Position numbers and translations under genes: made by a program. The notes beneath the pieces were generated by a model. The model worked only from the letters and a program-made list of their open reading frames with translations. It made no database searches and was not told where the DNA came from. 64,000 bases of DNA from an uncultured Desulfobacter sp. (lineage in GTDB: Bacteria > Desulfobacterota > Desulfobacteria > Desulfobacterales > Desulfobacteraceae), in contig NZ_OY761445.1 in assembly GCF_963664415.1 (NCBI RefSeq), positions 62,001 to 126,000 of the forward strand, written 5' to 3'. Positions 43,532-52,493 of this stretch are shown here, piece after piece. How positions within the stretch are numbered: the first letter of the stretch is position 1; each line of letters starts with the position of its first letter.

Positions 43532-44422
43532 CTACCGCTCCCTAAAAATGCTGGTGTTTCTACCGCTTTCCTTGGCCTCGTAAAGGGTCATGTCCGCCTC
43601 TTTCAGCAGGCTGTCCAAGGAGTTGAATTCTGAATATTTTCGTCCGATTCCAATGGTTATTGTACAGGAGACACTGCCTCCGTCTTTCAGGGGGATCCGT
43701 GCCTTGGAAACGGTTTCCAATATGTCAGAAACGATATCCATGGATAGTTCGTGGGTCTGGGCCGTATACATAACAGAAAATTCTTCTCCGCCCATACGCC
43801 CGAATATTGCATCAGGTGGGAGAACCTCTTTGACGACGTTTGCCACTTTTTTTAAAACAATGTCACCCACATCATGGCCAAACTGATCATTGATCTTTTT
43901 AAGATGGTCAATATCAATCATTAGGACATATAGTTCCTGACCTGATCTATTGAACAGCGTCATTCCAAGTTCAAAAAATTTTCTTCGGTTGAATATACCG
44001 GTTAATGAGTCCCGGGTGGATAAAAAATCCAGTCTGCTGATCAGTTCCTGCAACCGAAGCTGAACCTTGACCCGGGCCAGCAGTTGCGAATGCTTAAAAG
44101 GTTTGACGACATAGTCCGCTGCGCCCATTTCATATATTTTGTTAATGTCTTTTTCACAGGTACTGGCTGTCATGAAAATAATAGGAATTTGCTGGGTATC
44201 AGGATCCTGTTTAAGCTTTTTGCAGACGGGATATCCATTTATTTCAGAGATATTCGTATCAAGAAGAATTAAATTAATCTGTTTTTTTTTGACCATTTCC
44301 AGAGCATCAGTCCCCGAATTGCACTGGATTAGATTGTAATCTTGAAGAATGGCCGAAATCATTGCCAGATGGCTTTTGGTATCGTCTACGACCAGGATGG
44401 TTTTATCATTGTAATCACTCAT
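43532..44422 (-). CDS. Receiver-GGDEF diguanylate cyclase, second copy
   Basis: The 296-residue protein has a receiver (acceptor D55 in LILLDTNISEINGY, K108 in YVVKPF) and a GGDEF domain with GGEEF (211-215). The I-site position reads LPPD in place of RxxD, so product inhibition may be weak. It should make c-di-GMP. It lies downstream of the receiver/substrate-binding fusion and an acidic protein, with a family R element 60 nt before its ATG. Confidence 0.92.
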   Translation of the reverse strand: MSDYNDKTILVVDDTKSHLAMISAILQDYNLIQCNSGTDALEMVKKKQINLILLDTNISEINGYPVCKKLKQDPDTQQIPIIFMTASTCEKDINKIYEMGAADYVVKPFKHSQLLARVKVQLRLQELISRLDFLSTRDSLTGIFNRRKFFELGMTLFNRSGQELYVLMIDIDHLKKINDQFGHDVGDIVLKKVANVVKEVLPPDAIFGRMGGEEFSVMYTAQTHELSMDIVSDILETVSKARIPLKDGGSVSCTITIGIGRKYSEFNSLDSLLKEADMTLYEAKESGRNTSIFRER

Positions 44423-44481
44423 AGTTACATTCTTTTAAAAGCGTCCTTATTCCCAGCTGGTTTTTTAAACTTTGTACCCAG

Positions 44482-44575
44482 TAACAGCCATGGGCTGATC
44501 TGGATATCAACACCCAGACTCAACCCACAATGAATAATGGAAGTAACTTAGCAACCTATTGCTACTTCCGTATGA
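44482..44575 (-). repeat. Family R element, copy 5
   Basis: This is a full copy. Minus strand: GGAAGTA pairs with TACTTCC (hairpin 1), TCTGG with CCAGA around GTGTTGATAT (hairpin 2) and CAGCC-CAT-GGCTG (hairpin 3). The base changes compared with other copies keep the pairing. The remaining part of the 44423-44729 gap holds nothing else. Confidence 0.85.
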
Positions 44576-44729
44576 AAGAATTAAGTTGTCGAATTTTTTT
44601 ACGATGAGATTTCAATCACAGTTATTCTCAAAACCATATTCCAAGAAACGATAAATTATCAAGCACTTAAAATCATATGGTTTCTATGGTGCCGAGAATT
44701 GTTTTATTACAAATAGGAACCTTTGAAGC

Positions 44730-45419
44730 TTATTCTTTTTTGTTTTCCCAGAAATCACGACTTTCCTGGAGAAGCTCACTAATGTCGTCATCATCCACAT
44801 CCACCTGCTCGTCGCTCTCCTTGTCTCCCTCTTCCAGGCCAAGATCTGTAAGTTCATCAACAGTTAAATCTTTGTCTTCATCCGCGTGGGGTAAATCATC
44901 GATCAATTCATCCTCGCCCTCTGCCTCAATGCTGTCTAATTCATCCTGATCAATCTGGGTATCATCTTCAGGGTCTTCAATTTCAAATTTCGACTCGACA
45001 TTCTGGATATCATCGAAGGCGTCTTCGGATTCCAAGACTTCAGGCTCTATTTTTTCAGACGTCTCGTTCAATGCATCATCATAATCGGGAAGCTCAATAG
45101 ATAGATTTTCATCCAGGCCTAATGCGGCGGCTTCATCTTCAGTTTCCAAATCTTGTTCCGGTGCACTACTTTCCTCGTCTTCAATCAGGTTGCCGTTCCG
45201 GTCAAAAAGCAGGCTGCCATTTAAATTAATTTCATAATCAAGCCTGAACGCCACATCGTTGTCATGCACTACAATTCGACCGCCTTTGGGGGACAGCTCG
45301 CTTGCGGTCAAGCGTTTTTTGAGCAGATCCTTGACAGCTTCAAGGTCCAGATCTCTTTGGACAGATGCAATAAGGTCTTGTTCTCCGTCCTGTATGACTT
45401 GGGGATCCGTGATTCTCAT
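44730..45419 (-). CDS. Very acidic protein of unknown function
   Basis: The 229-residue protein has a short ordered N-terminus (RDLDLEAVKDLLKKRLTA, then FRLDYEINLNGSLLFDRNGN) and a long tail dominated by Asp and Glu from about residue 85 on. AAGGAG precedes the ATG. It lies between the receiver/substrate-binding fusion (15-base gap, upstream) and the second GGDEF gene. I do not recognise a family. The acidic tail suggests a disordered binding region. Confidence 0.75.
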   Translation of the reverse strand: MRITDPQVIQDGEQDLIASVQRDLDLEAVKDLLKKRLTASELSPKGGRIVVHDNDVAFRLDYEINLNGSLLFDRNGNLIEDEESSAPEQDLETEDEAAALGLDENLSIELPDYDDALNETSEKIEPEVLESEDAFDDIQNVESKFEIEDPEDDTQIDQDELDSIEAEGEDELIDDLPHADEDKDLTVDELTDLGLEEGDKESDEQVDVDDDDISELLQESRDFWENKKE

Positions 45420-45434
45420 GCATAACTCCTTGCT

Positions 45435-46808
45435 TTATATTTTGAATGCGATGTTGGCAAACCCGGGTTCAATAAATTTTTCAAGATCAATGATTTTGCC
45501 TATTTCCATGACATCATGCATGTACTTTTGAATTTTATCAAGATCTGTGGCTTCCGGATAGAGTCCGTCCCAGCGGATGGCCATTGGCTGGGAAAATACA
45601 TTCTGAAGCACCTGGGGATTCAGCCCCATTTTACCTTCGGGGTCCAGAAATTTTACAGCAATTTCTGCCGCCCGGGCCTTATCGTTTTCAATATATTCGC
45701 CTGTATCCACCAGCAGGGATACAAACTCCTGAACAGCTTCAGGATGTTTTTGAATAAAATCCTTTTGCATGGCCACAATGCAGCAGGGATGATTTTCCCA
45801 GCGTGTGGCAGAATAGAATTCCAGGTTGCCGATATCCCCTTTGATGGCTTTGGTGGCAACCGGTTCGGCAACCATGAATCCACCCACATCCTCGTTTTCT
45901 TTCATAATGCCGGGCATCTTAATGGGGGGCACCACCTCAAAGCGTACGTTAATCGCTTTTTTTCCAGGAACACCGGGTTTGAGCCCCAGTTCTTTTAAAA
46001 ATTGATGTGCGAGCATGTGGTGAACCGACATTTTATGGGGAATATCCACGACCTTATATTTGTAGAAGCTTTGCAAAGAGTCAAATCTGTGATCATAATG
46101 CCGTGAGCGAACAAATGTGGAACCGTTTTTGTGGGCAAACAGTATCAGTTGAATGGGAGAGTCATAGGCAAACAAGTCCATGGCAATGGGTGCCAGAACA
46201 AAGGCACAGTCTATCTCTCCGCTTTCAAGACCTTCCTGTATGGGGTTCCATCCACCCATCAGGGTGGTGGACAGATCAAAGAACTCAGGTTCCACATCCC
46301 CTTGAGCGATACGGTGCTTCAAAGCACCCAGGGCAAGGTGATCGGTGATCTGAATATGAGCAACATTGAGTTCAACACGGCCGCCGATAATACTTCTTTC
46401 TTTTGTTACACGCTCTTTTTTTATCCCTCCGGAGAATGCGGTTTCAATTGCCTTTTTTATTTCTTGTTCATTGAACGGCTTCGGGCAGTGGGCATTACCG
46501 CCGGCTTCCATGATGACTTTTTGCTGGCCCATGTCGGCCTGGGCCGTGGCCATGATGAAAGGAATATCCTTGAATTCCTCACTGGCCCTCAATTCTTCAA
46601 GGAACCCAAGGCCATCCAATGTGGGCATGTTCCAGTCGGATATGACAAGATCAGGCTTTTCAGCTTTTACTTTTTCCATACCATCTGCACCATTCACCGC
46701 CATAACGAGGTTTGAAAATCCGGCTTTAGCCAGGATTTGTTTGAACATTATCCGCATGGTGCCTGAGTCATCAGCCACAACAATTTTAATATTCGGGTCT
46801 ACCGCCAT
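45435..46808 (-). CDS. Receiver domain fused to NrtA/NMT1-like substrate-binding domain
   Basis: The 457-residue protein starts with a CheY-like receiver (VADDSGTMR at 11-19, acceptor D58 in VISDWNMPTLDG, KP at about 104-105 in HCPKPFNE), then a linker, then a periplasmic-binding-protein fold (about 145-450) with VELNVAHIQITDHLALGALK, VDIPHKMSVHHMLAHQFL, FMVAEPVATKAI and ENHPCCIVAMQKDFI. There is no signal peptide and the receiver is cytoplasmic, so the binding domain must sense an intracellular ligand. Nearby genes code for an ABC transporter with a secreted relative of the same domain. It is likely a ligand- and phosphorylation-gated response regulator, a combination not familiar to me. Confidence 0.9.
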   Translation of the reverse strand: MAVDPNIKIVVADDSGTMRIMFKQILAKAGFSNLVMAVNGADGMEKVKAEKPDLVISDWNMPTLDGLGFLEELRASEEFKDIPFIMATAQADMGQQKVIMEAGGNAHCPKPFNEQEIKKAIETAFSGGIKKERVTKERSIIGGRVELNVAHIQITDHLALGALKHRIAQGDVEPEFFDLSTTLMGGWNPIQEGLESGEIDCAFVLAPIAMDLFAYDSPIQLILFAHKNGSTFVRSRHYDHRFDSLQSFYKYKVVDIPHKMSVHHMLAHQFLKELGLKPGVPGKKAINVRFEVVPPIKMPGIMKENEDVGGFMVAEPVATKAIKGDIGNLEFYSATRWENHPCCIVAMQKDFIQKHPEAVQEFVSLLVDTGEYIENDKARAAEIAVKFLDPEGKMGLNPQVLQNVFSQPMAIRWDGLYPEATDLDKIQKYMHDVMEIGKIIDLEKFIEPGFANIAFKI

Positions 46809-46843
46809 AAAATACTCCTTATGTCCTGTAAAGGTGTTGTCTG

Positions 46844-46938
46844 TAACAGCTCTGGGCCGGTTTAGTCATTGAACCCGGACTAAACCCACAACGAAATATG
46901 AAAGAAGCTTAGCAAGTTATCGGTACTTTCATATAAAA
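46844..46938 (-). repeat. Family R element, copy 6
   Basis: Minus strand: ATATGAAAG pairs perfectly with CTTTCATAT (hairpin 1). TTTAGTC pairs with GACTAAA (hairpin 2). The third hairpin region reads GGCCCAGAGCTG and is diverged. It is 36 nt before the receiver/substrate-binding gene. Confidence 0.8.
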
Positions 46939-46957
46939 AAACTTTAAATTTTATTCA

Positions 46958-47818
46958 TTAAGCATCTCCGGCCCATGCCCAGCTAAATTTGTGCTGCATT
47001 TTCTGAAAAACTCTGTCGAGTATAAATCCCAGTATGCCGATGGCAATGATTACTGCCATAAGTTTGTCATATTCCATAGTATCCCTGGCATCGTTAATAA
47101 GATAGCCTAAGCCCGATGATACCCCTAAAAATTCAGCAGGGACCAAAACAATCCATGCAATCCCAAGTGCCAGTCTGAGGCTGGTCATCATATGGGGAAT
47201 GGAATATGGAATAACTATCGTTTGAATGAGTTGAACGTTATTGGCACCCTGGTTCAAAGCCATTTTTATCCATTGGGGATTAATGTCCATGACACCAATG
47301 GCTGTATTCAATATTATAGGGCAAATTGTCGCCATTACAATCAAAAAATGAACAGCTGACTCAAAGCTTGAAAATAAAAGCAGTGCTACGGGCATCCAGG
47401 ACAGGGGGCTAATCATCCTTACGAATTGAATTGATGAATATGTCAGTTTGCGAAGTCGTGCAAAGAAACCGATCAATACGCCCAATGGAAGTCCGATGGA
47501 TGCTGATATGCCAATACCCACAATGATCCTACGAAGACTTGCAAAAACAGATGTCCAGAACTTGGTATTTTGAAAGGCATCTGCCAAGGCGGCAAGGGTT
47601 GGCCCGGGTAGAAATCCTTTGAAATGGTATAATTCAGGGCGGGTAAAAATAAACTGCGTCACAGCGATCCAGGAAAAGGCAAGTAGAACAAACCCGGCTA
47701 ATTCGTATTTCCAACCCGACCAGACCCGGGTAAAAAATAAAGATAACCCGCTTCGTATGGTTCTGTCCCGGTTATTTTCATTAGTTGATTTCAACGATCT
47801 CTTCTCTTGTGAATTCAT
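46958..47818 (-). CDS. ABC transporter permease (SsuC/NrtB/TauC type)
   Basis: The 286-residue protein has about six membrane helices and the permease EAA-type loop LNQGANNVQLIQTIVIPYSIP, followed by LGIAWIVLVPAEFL, typical of the nitrate/sulfonate/taurine branch. It begins 38 bases inside the preceding gene, so translation is coupled. It forms the membrane channel for the ABC importer encoded upstream. A family R element lies between it and the receiver/substrate-binding gene downstream. Confidence 0.92.
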   Translation of the reverse strand: MNSQEKRSLKSTNENNRDRTIRSGLSLFFTRVWSGWKYELAGFVLLAFSWIAVTQFIFTRPELYHFKGFLPGPTLAALADAFQNTKFWTSVFASLRRIIVGIGISASIGLPLGVLIGFFARLRKLTYSSIQFVRMISPLSWMPVALLLFSSFESAVHFLIVMATICPIILNTAIGVMDINPQWIKMALNQGANNVQLIQTIVIPYSIPHMMTSLRLALGIAWIVLVPAEFLGVSSGLGYLINDARDTMEYDKLMAVIIAIGILGFILDRVFQKMQHKFSWAWAGDA

Positions 47819-48983
47819 CTTTTATATCGCAATGGCAAAATCCTTTCATCCCCCCCATCTCGTCCAGAGCCTTTCTGACAAATCGATCATCCACAAGCTG
47901 TGAAACAGCCGTTTTGGTTTCAAGGGTGGTCAGAAAATCCGTATTACCCTCAACCTTGGTTTTTTTCATCTGTTCCAGAATAAATCGGGTGGCTGACGGA
48001 AAAGGAAAAGGCTGGAAACCGATTCTTTCTACATGCCACTGGGGGTGAATCAGTTCTTTGTCGGGAATAGCACCAAAAACCCTGTTAAGAACGGATTCAT
48101 TCACCGGCAAGAATCCTTCTCCATCCCTGCTGAGCAGGTGGGCGGTTTCTTTAGGATTCTGCAGGCACCAAGATTGTGCTCTTACTATGGCGTTTATCGC
48201 CTTTTGTATAATTATTGGGCTTTTTTGAATCAGATGATCATTGGCTACGATAACACAACAGGGATGATTTTTCCAGATATCTCCTGAATATCGCATGATT
48301 TTTGCCGAAAATTTTTCCTGGGCAAGTGCGTTGAATGGGTCGGCTACAATAAAAGCGTCTACTTTTTTTCCCAGAAGGGCCTGGGGCATATCCGGCGGCG
48401 GCAGGGTAACCAGATTCACTTCATGGGAGGCAAGCGTTGAACCCGACGGACGAATTACAGGCTCAAGCCCCTGGACCTGGAGGCCTAGCTGCATGACCAG
48501 ATTGTGCATGGAGTACCATGAAGGCACAGCCACCTGTTTCCCCGAAAGATCGGCAAATCCGTTGATGCCGGAGTCTGCGCTGACTGTGACAGCGCTGCCG
48601 TTGGTATGATCCCAGGCTAAAACTTTGACAGGTATATTCTGTTTAAATCGCATCCATACGGGAATGGGGAAAAGCATGTGAGCCAGGTCAAATTTGCCTG
48701 TTAAAAAGGATTCGGAAAGAATATTCCATGACCTCACCATGATAGGACGTTCCACGTCGATACCCTCATGGGAAAAATAACCAAGACTATAGGCAACAAG
48801 CAAGGGTGTGGCGTCAGTAATAGGCAGATAGCCTATTTTCAACTTACTTTTTTTCGCCGCTGCCGAACACGGAAATGCCAATGGGGTACAGGCGGCTGCA
48901 CCTACAGTTCGTATTGATTTTTTTAAAAAATTTCGCCGTGAAATATTCTCAGGGCATGCCGGTTTTACAGGGTTAAATTTCAT
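47781..48983 (-). CDS. Tat-exported NrtA/SsuA-type substrate-binding protein
   Basis: The 400-residue protein has a twin-arginine signal (SRRNFLKKSIRTVGAAACTPLAF) and a mature binding domain starting LKIGYLPITDATPLLVAYSLGYF, with GMP-like VPSWYSMHNLVMQLG and WKNHPCCVIVANDHLI. It captures substrate in the periplasm for the ABC transporter. The class includes nitrate, bicarbonate, sulfonate, taurine and pyrimidine precursors, and the ligand cannot be told. Its start overlaps the end of the ATPase gene by 11 bases. The HPCC motif is shared with the receiver fusion. Confidence 0.92.
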   Translation of the reverse strand: MKFNPVKPACPENISRRNFLKKSIRTVGAAACTPLAFPCSAAAKKSKLKIGYLPITDATPLLVAYSLGYFSHEGIDVERPIMVRSWNILSESFLTGKFDLAHMLFPIPVWMRFKQNIPVKVLAWDHTNGSAVTVSADSGINGFADLSGKQVAVPSWYSMHNLVMQLGLQVQGLEPVIRPSGSTLASHEVNLVTLPPPDMPQALLGKKVDAFIVADPFNALAQEKFSAKIMRYSGDIWKNHPCCVIVANDHLIQKSPIIIQKAINAIVRAQSWCLQNPKETAHLLSRDGEGFLPVNESVLNRVFGAIPDKELIHPQWHVERIGFQPFPFPSATRFILEQMKKTKVEGNTDFLTTLETKTAVSQLVDDRFVRKALDEMGGMKGFCHCDIKDEFTREEIVEIN

Positions 48984-49749
48984 TCGTAAGGTTCCGTTTA
49001 ACTAAATGGGCGATCTTAAACCGATCAAGAATATCGGTTCGCAAAGTTTTAACCTCAGGATCATGCCGGTTTCTGGGGTAGGGTACCTTAATATCAAAAA
49101 TATCGGCAATGCCGGCAGGTGATCCTGCAAGAAATACAATTTTATTTCCAAGTCGTATGGCTTCATCAATATCATGGGTGACAAAAATCGCGGTAAAGTT
49201 TTCCGACATCCACAGATTTATCAGTTCTTCCTGGATATGGGCCTGGGTAAAGGTGTCCAGGGAGGCAAAGGGCTCATCAAGCAGTAAAACCTGGGGGTGT
49301 CCGACCAGAGCCCTGGCAAGGCAAACCCGCTGGGCCATGCCCAGGGAGAGCTGGTCAGGTTTTACGTTGGCCGCACTTGCCAGTCCCATGATTTCCAAAA
49401 ATTGACTGACCCGGTATTCCAGGTCCTGGCTGTCTTTTCTGATTTTACAGCCATAAGCCACGTTTTCCTTAACAGTAAGCCATGGGATTAAGACGGGCTG
49501 CTGGAACATCATGGAACGGGACGGATGGATGCCGGTAATAGCCTTGCCGTCTACCAGAATACGACCGCTGCTTGGCATTTCAAGTCCTGCAATCAAGTTT
49601 AGCAAGGTGGTCTTCCCGCAACCAGATTCACCCAAAATGATCACAAAATCCCCAGCATTTATGGAAAACGAAATATCCCTGAGAATTTCGTGCCGTTTTT
49701 TGTCCGGTCCATCGTAATTTTTATAAATTTTCTCAATATCTATTTTCAA
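48973..49749 (-). CDS. ABC transporter ATP-binding protein (SsuB/NrtD/TauB type)
   Basis: The 258-residue ATPase has Walker A ILGESGCGKTTLL, signature LSLGMAQRVCLARAL (LSLGM in place of LSGGQ), Walker B VLLLDEPFASLD and switch His in FVTHDIDEAI. It drives the importer whose binding protein and permease follow. It starts 3 bases after the stop of the signal-less binding-protein gene. Confidence 0.94.
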   Translation of the reverse strand: MKIDIEKIYKNYDGPDKKRHEILRDISFSINAGDFVIILGESGCGKTTLLNLIAGLEMPSSGRILVDGKAITGIHPSRSMMFQQPVLIPWLTVKENVAYGCKIRKDSQDLEYRVSQFLEIMGLASAANVKPDQLSLGMAQRVCLARALVGHPQVLLLDEPFASLDTFTQAHIQEELINLWMSENFTAIFVTHDIDEAIRLGNKIVFLAGSPAGIADIFDIKVPYPRNRHDPEVKTLRTDILDRFKIAHLVKRNLTNEI

Positions 49750-49752
49750 GTG

Positions 49753-50655
49753 CTAATTTTCCGATAAAGCCGTACGAATAAATTCCGGTCTGATAAAGCT
49801 GTCAAGGTCCGTTCCAGTCAACATGACTGCCATGGTTGTGCGCATATAATCAAGCACGATGTTTAAAATATCCATGTCCGGCACCAAAAGCTTTGGGCGA
49901 TAGGTTATACCCGATGCCTTAAGTGCCCTTTGCATCCGGTCTACAGAAAGACCTAAAAAAGAGGATGCGATGCTTTCAATGCCTTTTTCGGCTGTGTCTG
50001 ATGACATATACAAATCAAGTTGATGGGCACTATCGATAAGGCAGTTAACCAGCAAACCTAAATTTTCTACTTTGGTTTCAAGCAGATCATGGTGAACCAC
50101 AAAAACGCTACCCGGATGATCGTGCCACAGGTCCCGGGAAACAAGCAGCGGCCTGAAGCCTCTTTTTTTTAAATCACTGCCATCAAAGGGAGCTGGGCAG
50201 ATAAATGCTGCTATATCGCCGTCAAGATCCGCATTCGCCATTTCCGGCATCAGGGGACATGGTACGGATTCCATCTCAACACTGCCCTTGGCTCCTCCTG
50301 AATCGGCGATTTTTAACTTTCCTGCACTCAGCAGTCTGTGCATAAGCATATGCTGGACACTGAGCCTGTGTGGGATCAAAACACTTTTTCCCTTAAAATC
50401 CGAAAGCTTTTGAATCTGTTCGGGTACAATGACTCTGCTGCCTGCCCTGTGGGTGAACATGAGCATGGATATAGCCAACCCTTTGTCAAACAGATACATG
50501 GCCTGGGAGATATCCATAAACGCGGCATTGATGTCCCCGGATGAAAACCCTTTTTCCACCTGCTTCCAGGAGCGCATGGTAAAAGGTATCACATCCGCAT
50601 CTATACCTGGCCCCACACACTCAATATAACGGGGTAAAGCGGTTCCCAGTATCAA
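49753..50655 (-). CDS. Signal-less NrtA/NMT1-like substrate-binding protein
   Basis: From a TTG at 50655 the frame gives 300 residues. Sequence typical of the family N-terminus (LTIRIGHFISIDHLILGTAL) extends about 17 codons further upstream, without ATG, GTG or TTG before an in-frame stop near 50735. A CTG after GAGG is one option, so the true start is unresolved. The protein has HRLSVQHMLMHRLL and WHDHPGSVFVVHHDLL, aligned with the receiver fusion and the Tat-exported protein. No export signal is seen. In cyanobacterial NrtC and CmpC a similar domain is fused to the ATPase and regulates transport; here it could be a separate regulatory subunit. This is inference. Confidence 0.78.
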   Translation of the reverse strand: MILGTALPRYIECVGPGIDADVIPFTMRSWKQVEKGFSSGDINAAFMDISQAMYLFDKGLAISMLMFTHRAGSRVIVPEQIQKLSDFKGKSVLIPHRLSVQHMLMHRLLSAGKLKIADSGGAKGSVEMESVPCPLMPEMANADLDGDIAAFICPAPFDGSDLKKRGFRPLLVSRDLWHDHPGSVFVVHHDLLETKVENLGLLVNCLIDSAHQLDLYMSSDTAEKGIESIASSFLGLSVDRMQRALKASGITYRPKLLVPDMDILNIVLDYMRTTMAVMLTGTDLDSFIRPEFIRTALSEN

Positions 50656-50790
50656 GTGATCAATACTGATAAAATGTCCGATTCGGATAGTCAGGGCAGC
50701 CTCAACCGTTTTTAGAGCTATTAATTCGTCGATTTATTAAAAAGAACCTTAGCACAGCCCGGAATGGGTTGGCAAGCTCGTAAACATAAT

Positions 50791-52470
50791 TTAAAGTCGC
50801 CCTCTGCGAATAATAGCAACCAGCAGCCAGATGCCGAGCACGGCAGCGGCAATAAATCCGGCAATGCCTATGACGGAAACCCCGAGGATTAAGGGTGGTA
50901 TCCGTGAATTGAGTACAATGGCCGAGCCCAGTATCAAGGCGGCAATAATGATACTAAAAGAAATTCGATTGGATGTCTGATCCTGGTTCATCATTATCCG
51001 CTCCAGACCCTCAATACTGATCGTTGCCTTAATTTTTCCCTGCTTAATTTGGGTGATGATGCTGCCCGTATCCCCGGGCAGGGTTTGCAGCAGCGCCATG
51101 GTATCTTTGGCAATGCCTGCAAATTGCCTGGAGAGCCGGGGCAATGAGTATTTTCTTAACGTGGCGGCCCTGATATAGGGTCTGGCATGGGAAAGCATGT
51201 CAAATTGTGGATCTAATGTGCGTGCAACGCCTTCGATACTGAGAAATGCCTTTATCATTAAAAACAGGTCTGGAGGGATTCTCAATCCGTGCCGGGTGCA
51301 CAGCTCAAAAAACTGGTGAATCATGCGGCTGGGATTGAGCTCTTCAAGCTTTCTGGATAAATATAAGGCACAAAATTGTGAAATATCTTTTTCCAGACCC
51401 GGCATATTGACCGATTCATGAGGATCGGTCAGGCGGCAAAGCAGACGGGCGGTATCCCGGGTATTGTTTGAGGCAAGCCCCTGGAGCAGATCAATAAATA
51501 ACTCCCGGGTGGATGAATCAACAAATCCGGTCATGCCGAAATCAATCATGCAAATGCGTTGATCTTCCAGGATAAAAATATTCCCCGGATGGGGATCGGC
51601 ATGGAAAAAACCGAATTCAAATATCTGGCGCAAGACAAAGTCAGCGCCTATTCGCGTAATTTTTTTTCGATCAAGACCTGCCCGGTCAATGGCTTTAACA
51701 TCATCGGCCTTGATCCCATGGATAAATTCCATGCACAACACCCGTTGTGTGGAATGGGACCAATGTACTTCAGGAATATGGATCGCCGACTCTTTGCCAA
51801 ACTGATCAGCCATCTGTTCCATATTGGCCGCCTCAACCATGTAGTCAAGCTCTTTTTCCAGGGTTTGAGCAAACTCTTCAACGATTTTTACGGGTCGAAA
51901 TATTTCCACATCTTCCAGCGTTTTTTCCATGACCTGGGCCAGATAGTGGATGATTTCCAGATCGACCTCAACTGTTTTACGGATGCCGGGACGCTGAATT
52001 TTTACCGCCACCTGTTCGTTTGGCGACAGTTCCGCCCGGTGGACTTGTCCGATGGAGGCCGAAGCAAAAGGAGATTCCTCAAAGGAATGGAACACCTCAC
52101 TGATCGGTTTGCCGAACTCCGCAAGGATAATTTGTCCAACCTGTTCAAAGTAAAAAGAGGGGACTTTGTCCTGGAGTTTGGCAAGCTCCCGGGTCAAATC
52201 CAGGGGGATCAAATCTGGACGAGACGATAAGACCTGGCCCATTTTAATAAAGGTCGGGCCCAGTTCCTCCAACACCATCCGGATCCGCTCATTCCTGGAT
52301 AATTTTTGATGGGGTTTTGAGAACGGAATGATATCTAAATAATGATCAATCTTCATGGCATCAATAATGTTTTCAAATCCGTATTTGAAGATGATGCCGA
52401 TGATCTGCTGGTAACGGACCAGATGCCGGTACCGTTTAGTGACCTTGGAAACGGTCTTAAAGCTGAGCAT
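50791..52470 (-). CDS. UbiB/ABC1-family atypical kinase
   Basis: The 559-residue protein has the ABC1 signatures: KMGQVLSSRPDLIP (about 76-89), SASIGQVHRAEL, VAVKIQRPG, FFHADPHPGNIFIL and MIDFGMTGFV, and two C-terminal membrane helices (ISFSIIIAALILGSAIVL and VIGIAGFIAAAVLGIWLLV). UbiB proteins are membrane ATPases needed for ubiquinone synthesis or lipid handling. Sulfate reducers use menaquinone, so the role here may be general isoprenoid-lipid trafficking. It lies 23 bases after the small phasin-like gene. Confidence 0.9.
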   Translation of the reverse strand: MLSFKTVSKVTKRYRHLVRYQQIIGIIFKYGFENIIDAMKIDHYLDIIPFSKPHQKLSRNERIRMVLEELGPTFIKMGQVLSSRPDLIPLDLTRELAKLQDKVPSFYFEQVGQIILAEFGKPISEVFHSFEESPFASASIGQVHRAELSPNEQVAVKIQRPGIRKTVEVDLEIIHYLAQVMEKTLEDVEIFRPVKIVEEFAQTLEKELDYMVEAANMEQMADQFGKESAIHIPEVHWSHSTQRVLCMEFIHGIKADDVKAIDRAGLDRKKITRIGADFVLRQIFEFGFFHADPHPGNIFILEDQRICMIDFGMTGFVDSSTRELFIDLLQGLASNNTRDTARLLCRLTDPHESVNMPGLEKDISQFCALYLSRKLEELNPSRMIHQFFELCTRHGLRIPPDLFLMIKAFLSIEGVARTLDPQFDMLSHARPYIRAATLRKYSLPRLSRQFAGIAKDTMALLQTLPGDTGSIITQIKQGKIKATISIEGLERIMMNQDQTSNRISFSIIIAALILGSAIVLNSRIPPLILGVSVIGIAGFIAAAVLGIWLLVAIIRRGRL

Positions 52471-52493
52471 GGTCAGGGTAAAATGCCTGAAGT

